This document shows positions 7,056-11,475 of a stretch of 11,475 bases of DNA, in pieces. Origin of the DNA: JACMLD01 sp040004415 (GTDB lineage: Bacteria; Bacteroidota; Bacteroidia; Chitinophagales; Chitinophagaceae); the NCBI GenBank assembly GCA_040004415.1, contig JBDUAY010000156.1, forward strand, positions 1-11,475, written 5' to 3'. Numbering within the stretch: the stretch's first letter is position 1; the number at the start of each line of letters is the position of its first letter. The notes beneath the pieces were generated by a model. The model saw only the letters and a program-made list of their open reading frames with translations. It was not told where the DNA came from and did not search any database. The position numbers were made by a program, and so were the translations under genes.

Positions 7056-9056
7056 ATGCATACCATACCCCGTCTGATCCGCTGGATTGTTGCTGTAGCG
7101 CTGTTTTTTTTTATACTGATGTTTTTACTGCGGGTGACGACCTATTTTTATTTTGCACCACCCGCTTTACATATTACTGGTGCCATAAAATCATTCTGGC
7201 TTGGGTTCCGTTTTGATGCACGCGAGATTGGTATTGTTTGCCTGCTGATATTAATTTTTGGATCTGTTCCGGCGTTGCACCCATTCGCTGCCAAAGCAGG
7301 CAAACGGATAACACTGGCCATGCTGGTTATTTTTCTTGCCTGGCTTATTGTTTTTTATGTTTTTGATTTTTTGCATTTTCGGTATTTACTGCAACGGCTC
7401 AATGCCAGTGCACTAAGTTTTTTGGAAGATGCAAAAATATCAGGCAGTATGGTTTGGCAAACCTACCCGGTGATAAAGATTTTGTTGACGATGGTATTCG
7501 TATTCATTGTGCTGTTCTGGATCTTACGCATCCTGTATACAAAAACAAATAAAACGCTTTATCGCGGCAGTAAACTAAAAAGAATATTGCTGGGCATTGT
7601 TGTTTTTTTGATTTGTGCGCTGGGTATTTTTGGACGGGTTGGGCAATTTCCGTTGCGCTGGAGCGATGCTTTTGATTTGGGCAGCGATTTCCAGGCAAAC
7701 CTTGCACTAAATCCTTTTCAATCTTTTTTCAGCTCCTTAAGTTTCAGGGCACCTGCTGTTAATGTTGTGGCGGTAAAAAAAGATTACGCAATAATCGCAT
7801 CTTATTTGAATGTAGCAAAGCCAGATTCCGCAACACTCAGTTACGAAAGAACAATGGCAGCTAAAATAAGTGATTCGGTTTCAGTTAAACCAAATATTGT
7901 AATGGTCATCTGCGAATCATTCAGCGCTTATAAAAGTTCAATGTGGGGTAATCCTTTAAACACTACGCCTTATTTTAATGAACTCTGCAAACAGGGTTTG
8001 TTTTTTGACAATTGTTTTACCCCTTCATTTGGTACAGCACGGGGTGTTTGGGCAAGTATAACGGGCATACCGGATGTGGTAGAAGGCGGAAACAAAACAG
8101 CAAGCCGTAACCCGGCCATGGTAGATCAACATACCATCATCAATGATTTTGACGGTTACAGTAAACTTTATTTTTTGGGAGGAAGCACCAGTTGGGCCAA
8201 CATCCGCGGATTGCTGTCCAACAATATTAAAGGCCTCCGAATGTATGAGCAGGAAGATTATGCATCGCCCAAAATTGATGTTTGGGGTATCAGTGATCGT
8301 AATCTTTTTAAAGAAGCCGCAGGTATTTTAAATAAACAGCTGAAACCTTTTTTCGCGGTGATACAAACCGCAGACAATCACCGGCCCTATACAATTCCAG
8401 AAGAGGATTTGAAAGAATTTAAAAAGATAACGCTGCCCGCAGACAGTTTAAAAAAATATGGTTTTGAAGGAAATGATGAGATGAATGCTTTTCGCTTTAC
8501 TGATTTCTGTTATAAAAGTTTTATTGAATCGGCAAAAAAAGAACCATGGTTTGATAATACCATTTTTATGTTTGTGGGCGATCATGGCATCAATGGAAAT
8601 GCCGGCAATATGTTTCCTGTTGCCTGGAGCGATGATGGATTAACAAGAAACCATGTGCCATTATTATTTTATTCACCCAAAAAAATAACGCCCCAACGTT
8701 TACATTGTCTCGCCTCCCAGGTAGACGTATTGCCAACGCTGGCCGGCCTCGCAAAAATAAATTATACCAATACCAGTTTTGGCCGGGATTTAATGAAGCA
8801 ATACGCAACAGACAGCGGCAAAAGTAATATCGCTTTTATTTTCGATGCCAATAACCAGGACGTAGGTGTTATTAACGGTACGTGGTACTATACACGCAAC
8901 CAAAAAGGCAGCCAGGAGAAATTATTATGGACCGATTTTGATAAGAAGGAAAATACAATCAACAGAGATTCGGTCATAGCTGTCAATAGAAAATATACGG
9001 AAGCATTTTATGAAACAGCGCGGTATATGCTCCGTCACAATAATAAAAAGCTTTGA
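7056..9056 (+). CDS. LtaS-like (phosphoglycerol/phosphoethanolamine transferase-type) sulfatase-fold membrane protein
   Basis: From the ATG at 7056 the protein has 666 residues; a TTG at 7035 would add seven and is less likely. Five membrane segments lie at about 4-33, 57-77, 85-108, 139-161 and 177-195, then a linker, then an extracytoplasmic alkaline-phosphatase/sulfatase-fold domain from about 278 (KPNIVMVICESFS). Likely metal ligands and catalytic residues are E287 in ICES, T327 in PSFGTARG as nucleophile, H442 in ADNHRPY, D509-H510 in VGDHG and H533 in RNHVP. The formylglycine motif CxPSR of true sulfatases is absent. This is the architecture of LtaS, which transfers glycerol phosphate from phosphatidylglycerol. 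The apparent host is Gram-negative and should lack lipoteichoic acid, so the real product may be a phosphoglycerol- or phosphoethanolamine-decorated envelope glycan or lipid (inference). A T9 run at 7104-7112 encodes FFF in the first membrane segment. It is divergent from the PAP2-CNNM operon. Confidence 0.88.
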   Translation: MHTIPRLIRWIVAVALFFFILMFLLRVTTYFYFAPPALHITGAIKSFWLGFRFDAREIGIVCLLILIFGSVPALHPFAAKAGKRITLAMLVIFLAWLIVFYVFDFLHFRYLLQRLNASALSFLEDAKISGSMVWQTYPVIKILLTMVFVFIVLFWILRILYTKTNKTLYRGSKLKRILLGIVVFLICALGIFGRVGQFPLRWSDAFDLGSDFQANLALNPFQSFFSSLSFRAPAVNVVAVKKDYAIIASYLNVAKPDSATLSYERTMAAKISDSVSVKPNIVMVICESFSAYKSSMWGNPLNTTPYFNELCKQGLFFDNCFTPSFGTARGVWASITGIPDVVEGGNKTASRNPAMVDQHTIINDFDGYSKLYFLGGSTSWANIRGLLSNNIKGLRMYEQEDYASPKIDVWGISDRNLFKEAAGILNKQLKPFFAVIQTADNHRPYTIPEEDLKEFKKITLPADSLKKYGFEGNDEMNAFRFTDFCYKSFIESAKKEPWFDNTIFMFVGDHGINGNAGNMFPVAWSDDGLTRNHVPLLFYSPKKITPQRLHCLASQVDVLPTLAGLAKINYTNTSFGRDLMKQYATDSGKSNIAFIFDANNQDVGVINGTWYYTRNQKGSQEKLLWTDFDKKENTINRDSVIAVNRKYTEAFYETARYMLRHNNKKL

Positions 9057-9076
9057 GCTGTGAGCGAGACCGCAGG

Positions 9077-9135
9077 ATTACCGTAGTCTTCTTAGTTCAA
9101 TGATGCATGATATCCTTTGGAAAGAATACGGTAAT
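9077..9135. repeat. Imperfect 14-bp inverted repeat in the convergent intergenic gap
   Basis: ATTACCGTA at 9077-9085 and TACGGTAAT at 9127-9135 are perfect inverted copies. After one mismatch the pairing continues for four more bases (TCTT 9087-9090 with AAGA 9122-9125), giving 13 of 14 pairs around a 31-nt loop. It begins 21 bp after the stop of the LtaS-like gene. It has no strong T-run, so it is not a classical terminator, but it could be a 3'-end stabilising or terminating hairpin for that gene. Confidence 0.5.
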
Positions 9136-9172
9136 TTAAGAACAGCATGATTAAACTATCCATCAATTTTAC

Positions 9173-9227
9173 AAATTAACTTTCAACAAATCAACCTTTC
9201 AACCAATTAACGCTTCAACTTCTCAAC
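9173..9227 (-). repeat. Array of seven GTTRA units at 8-nt spacing
   Basis: Read on the minus strand the stretch is GTTGAGAA, GTTGAAGC, GTTAATTG, GTTGAAAG, GTTGATTT, GTTGAAA, GTTAATTT. The GTTRA core (R is G in five, A in two) is constant while the last three bases vary; one unit is 7 nt, the rest 8. The unit edges on the plus strand are 9220-9227, 9212-9219, 9204-9211, 9196-9203, 9188-9195, 9181-9187 and 9173-9180. The two units at 9212-9227 lie partly in the last methyltransferase codons, and the TGA stop falls inside the second GTTGA. The array would therefore be in the 3' UTR of the methyltransferase mRNA. The function is unknown. Confidence 0.75.
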
Positions 9228-9967
9228 TGCGCTTTCTTCGCAATCATAATTAAACGGGGGGATTTTTTTACGTCGTAACTGCCCAAGGTATAATCGCCAA
9301 ATACTTCTTGTATTTGCAGGTGATGAAAAGCAAACATGTCATTAAAATCGCCCAGTGTAAATTTGGCGACTTTTTCTGTAAACTCCAGTGGCGCTTCCTG
9401 TGAGTAGTCTTCAACAATAATTTTTTTATAGAAATGGGTTTCATCAAACCATTTGGTGAGATAGAAATTAACGCAGTCGATTTCTTTTTCTGATTTGTGT
9501 ACGAGGTGATCCTCCGCATAATGAACGTTCAGGTAATCGAGTACTAAAAAGCCACCCGGTTTTAAAGAATTGGCGATGGTCCGGATAGCATTGTTGTGTT
9601 CACGCTCTGTTCTGAAATATCCAAAGCTGGTAAAAAAATTGAAAGCGTAATCGAAATAATTGATCCAGAACGGAAGGCGCATATCGTGCTGGAAGAAATG
9701 TAATTTTTCTGTTTCAAACTGTTTGGCAAAGGTGATGCTCTCTGGCGAAAGGTCGATGCCAGTAACATCATAATTACTTGCGGCGAGTATTTTTGCGTGG
9801 CGCCCGCGGCCACAGGCAATATCAATCAGCAATGCATCGGCAGGTGGATGTAAGTGATTAAGCAACAAGTTAATAAAGCTGGCAGCCTCGTGCTCATCCC
9901 GGTTAAAATACAATTGATGATAATAAGGGGAGTTAAACCAGTCTTTAAACCATTCTGCAGAAACCAT
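9215..9967 (-). CDS. Class I SAM-dependent methyltransferase
   Basis: With the ATG at 9967 the protein has 250 residues. The Rossmann-fold motifs are clear: motif I LLIDIACGRGRHAKIL at about 46-61 (SAM glycine loop), motif II VTGIDLSPES at 68-77 with the acidic D72 that binds the ribose, HDMRLPF at 94-100 with D95 near the adenine, and LKPGG at 135-139 ahead of beta-5. The N-terminus EWFKDWFNSPYYHQLY is of a type I recall from Bacteroidota relatives annotated only as methyltransferases. The substrate is unknown. A start six codons upstream at 9985 is a TTG that lies inside a perfect -7 promoter box, so I reject it. The gene is divergent from glmM (225 bp apart) and convergent with the LtaS-like gene. 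Its last codons and stop lie inside the GTTRA array. Confidence 0.88.
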   Translation of the reverse strand: MVSAEWFKDWFNSPYYHQLYFNRDEHEAASFINLLLNHLHPPADALLIDIACGRGRHAKILAASNYDVTGIDLSPESITFAKQFETEKLHFFQHDMRLPFWINYFDYAFNFFTSFGYFRTEREHNNAIRTIANSLKPGGFLVLDYLNVHYAEDHLVHKSEKEIDCVNFYLTKWFDETHFYKKIIVEDYSQEAPLEFTEKVAKFTLGDFNDMFAFHHLQIQEVFGDYTLGSYDVKKSPRLIMIAKKAQLRS

Positions 9968-9982
9968 ACCCGGAAATTTAAT

Positions 9983-9990
9983 CAAATGTA
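9983..9990 (-). promoter_or_regulatory. TAnnTTTG -7 element of the methyltransferase gene
   Basis: TACATTTG on the minus strand matches the Bacteroidota primary sigma factor -7 consensus exactly and lies 15 bp before the ATG at 9967, which would give a very short leader. No TTG -33 box is visible at the expected distance, so support rests on the -7 match and the position. Confidence 0.45.
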
Positions 9991-10192
9991 GCGGTGAAAA
10001 ACTATATTCAGGGGTATTCAGCGTTCTAAATGTTGATAATTTTAGCTGTTAAATACCAGTTTGCAGTAGCTGCGTATAAAGATTATTATTCTATCTTTAT
10101 CTGTATAACTTTCTTCCAAATCTTTGAACTGCCGCGTTACCCGTTCTTTAGAAAACCTTATTTTCGCAGGTACAAGTAAACCTTATTACACC

Positions 10193-11475
10193 GTGGCATT
10201 AATCAAGAGTATATCAGGAATTCGTGGAACAATTGGCGGTTACAGCAACGAAAATCTGACCCCTCCCGACGTCGTGAAATTTGCTGCTGCTTATGGCAGT
10301 TGGCTTATCAACCAACATAACGGAAAAAAAGTAGTCATAGGCCGGGATGGCCGCATGAGCGGTGATATGGTGAGCAGCCTAGTTAGCAATACTTTGCTGG
10401 CGCTGGGCATTAATGTAGTTGATCTGGGCCTTTCTACAACACCCACGGTGGAAATGGCCGTGGTTTGGGAAAACGCGGACGGCGGCATCATCATTACAGC
10501 CAGCCATAACCCAAAAGAATGGAATGCCTTAAAATTACTCAATAAAAATGGGGAGTTTATCAATGCCGAAGAAGGCGCCGCTATTTTGCAACTGGCTTCC
10601 AAAGGTGATTTTTTGTTTGCCGGCGTTGATAAAATGGGCACCCTGGTAAAAAATACACACACCCTGCAAAAACATATTGACGCAGTGGTTAACTATCCGC
10701 TGGTGGATGTGGAAGTGATCAAGTTGAAAAATTATAAAGTAGTGGTGGATGTTATTAATTCCACCGGCGCATTATTTATTCCACCACTGTTAAAAGCATT
10801 GGGTGTTGAAGATGTAATTGTATTAAATGGTGAAGTAAATGGAAAATTTGCGCATAACCCTGAACCGTTGCCCGGCAATTTATCACAGCTGAGTTCAGAA
10901 GTTAAAAAGCAAAATGCTTCTTTTGGTATAGCAACAGATCCTGACGTGGATCGTCTTTGTTTTGTTTGCGAAGATGGCAGTATGTTTGGCGAAGAATATA
11001 CCCTGGTAGCTGTGGCAGATTATGTACTGGGCAAAAGAAAAGGCAATACGGTATCCAATATGTCTTCTACCAAAGCTTTGAAAGATATTACGGTAAAGCA
11101 TGGTGGCGAATATTTTCCTTCTGCAGTGGGTGAAGTAAATGTGGTGAAGAAAATGAAGGAAACAAATGCAGTGATTGGTGGTGAGGGAAATGGTGGAATC
11201 ATCGTTCCTGATCTTCATTACGGACGTGATGCGTTGATTGGCATTGGTTTATTTTTAAGCGCGCTCGCGCAGCATAAAAATGGTATCAAATCTTTCCGGG
11301 CACGCTATCCTGATTATTTTATTTCCAAAAATAAAATTGAGCTGGAAAAGGGTATTAATGTGCCGGCTATTTTTGAAAAAATTCAGACCAAATACAAAAA
11401 GCAGCCAGTTAATACAGAAGACGGTTTAAAAATTGAATTTGATAACGATTGGGTGCACCTCCGCACGTCCAATAC
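10193..11475 (+). CDS. glmM: Phosphoglucosamine mutase (alpha-D-phosphohexomutase), 3' end missing
   Basis: A GTG at 10193 opens 427 codons that run off the window; about 35 residues are missing against the usual length near 460. GTG is chosen because the product then begins (M)ALIKSISGIRGTIGG, the normal family N-terminus; no ATG lies close upstream in frame. The four phosphohexomutase active-site loops are present: TASHNP with phosphoserine S104, the metal loop DPDVDR at 249-254, the sugar loop GGEGNGG with E331, and the phosphate loop beginning R424-T-S-N. The reaction is glucosamine-6-phosphate to glucosamine-1-phosphate, feeding UDP-GlcNAc for peptidoglycan and LPS in the cytoplasm. DPD replaces the DGD common in proteobacterial GlmM and the sugar loop lacks the GEMSGH-type histidine, so phosphomannomutase/phosphoglucomutase activity is an alternative. 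It is divergent from the methyltransferase gene; I could not find a convincing promoter in 9991-10192. Confidence 0.85.
   Translation, partial: MALIKSISGIRGTIGGYSNENLTPPDVVKFAAAYGSWLINQHNGKKVVIGRDGRMSGDMVSSLVSNTLLALGINVVDLGLSTTPTVEMAVVWENADGGIIITASHNPKEWNALKLLNKNGEFINAEEGAAILQLASKGDFLFAGVDKMGTLVKNTHTLQKHIDAVVNYPLVDVEVIKLKNYKVVVDVINSTGALFIPPLLKALGVEDVIVLNGEVNGKFAHNPEPLPGNLSQLSSEVKKQNASFGIATDPDVDRLCFVCEDGSMFGEEYTLVAVADYVLGKRKGNTVSNMSSTKALKDITVKHGGEYFPSAVGEVNVVKKMKETNAVIGGEGNGGIIVPDLHYGRDALIGIGLFLSALAQHKNGIKSFRARYPDYFISKNKIELEKGINVPAIFEKIQTKYKKQPVNTEDGLKIEFDNDWVHLRTSN

Noticed and set aside
7056..9056. True arylsulfatase
   Set aside because: The CxPSR formylglycine motif is absent; a threonine in PSFGTARG takes the nucleophile position, and the five N-terminal membrane segments fit LtaS-type transferases.
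9173..9227. CRISPR array
   Set aside because: Units are only 8 nt with 3-nt spacers and no long direct repeat, so this is not a CRISPR structure.
10291..11218. Minus-strand frames of up to 123 codons
   Set aside because: They are antisense to glmM, whose active-site loops confirm the plus-strand frame.

Overview
The window looks like a chromosomal segment from a Gram-negative member of the Bacteroidota, most likely near Chitinophagaceae. This is inferred from several signs: the DNA is moderately AT-rich, starts lack a clear Shine-Dalgarno sequence, one gene has a perfect TAnnTTTG -7 box, and there is a lipoprotein esterase. The GlmM-like protein also has the N-terminal SISGIRGTIGG signature that I associate with this phylum. 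No tRNA, rRNA, CRISPR array, insertion sequence or phage gene is visible. Eight genes fill most of the window, and the first and last run off its edges.

Left part (1-4749, all minus strand). It starts with the 5' 778 codons of a secreted GH116 beta-glucosidase/glucosylceramidase-like enzyme. Upstream of it lie a membrane acyltransferase of the OafA type (2550-3623) and a lipid-anchored alpha/beta-hydrolase esterase (3910-4749). A strong intrinsic terminator lies between the last two. The three are probably separate transcription units with a loose theme of glycan or glycolipid trimming and acylation. No SusC/SusD pair is present, so this is not a recognisable polysaccharide utilisation locus.

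Middle part (5023-9056). A tightly coupled minus-strand pair encodes a PAP2-family lipid phosphatase and a CNNM/CorC-type membrane protein. Their stop and start codons overlap by one base, and a hairpin terminator closes the unit. Divergent from this pair, across only 66 bp, is a large LtaS-like membrane protein with five membrane segments and an extracytoplasmic phosphotransferase domain with a threonine nucleophile. This divergent head-to-head group is the most system-like part of the window and suggests envelope phospholipid headgroup chemistry.

Right part (9057-11475). The LtaS-like gene converges on a SAM-dependent methyltransferase gene. The gap holds a long imperfect inverted repeat and an unusual array of seven GTTRA units spaced 8 nt apart, which runs into the methyltransferase stop codon. 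Divergent from the methyltransferase is the start of glmM (phosphoglucosamine mutase), cut off by the right edge just after its phosphate-binding RTSN motif.

The best candidates for something undescribed are the GTTRA array and the divergent LtaS-like/PAP2-CNNM cluster. Neither is proven to be a new system from sequence alone.
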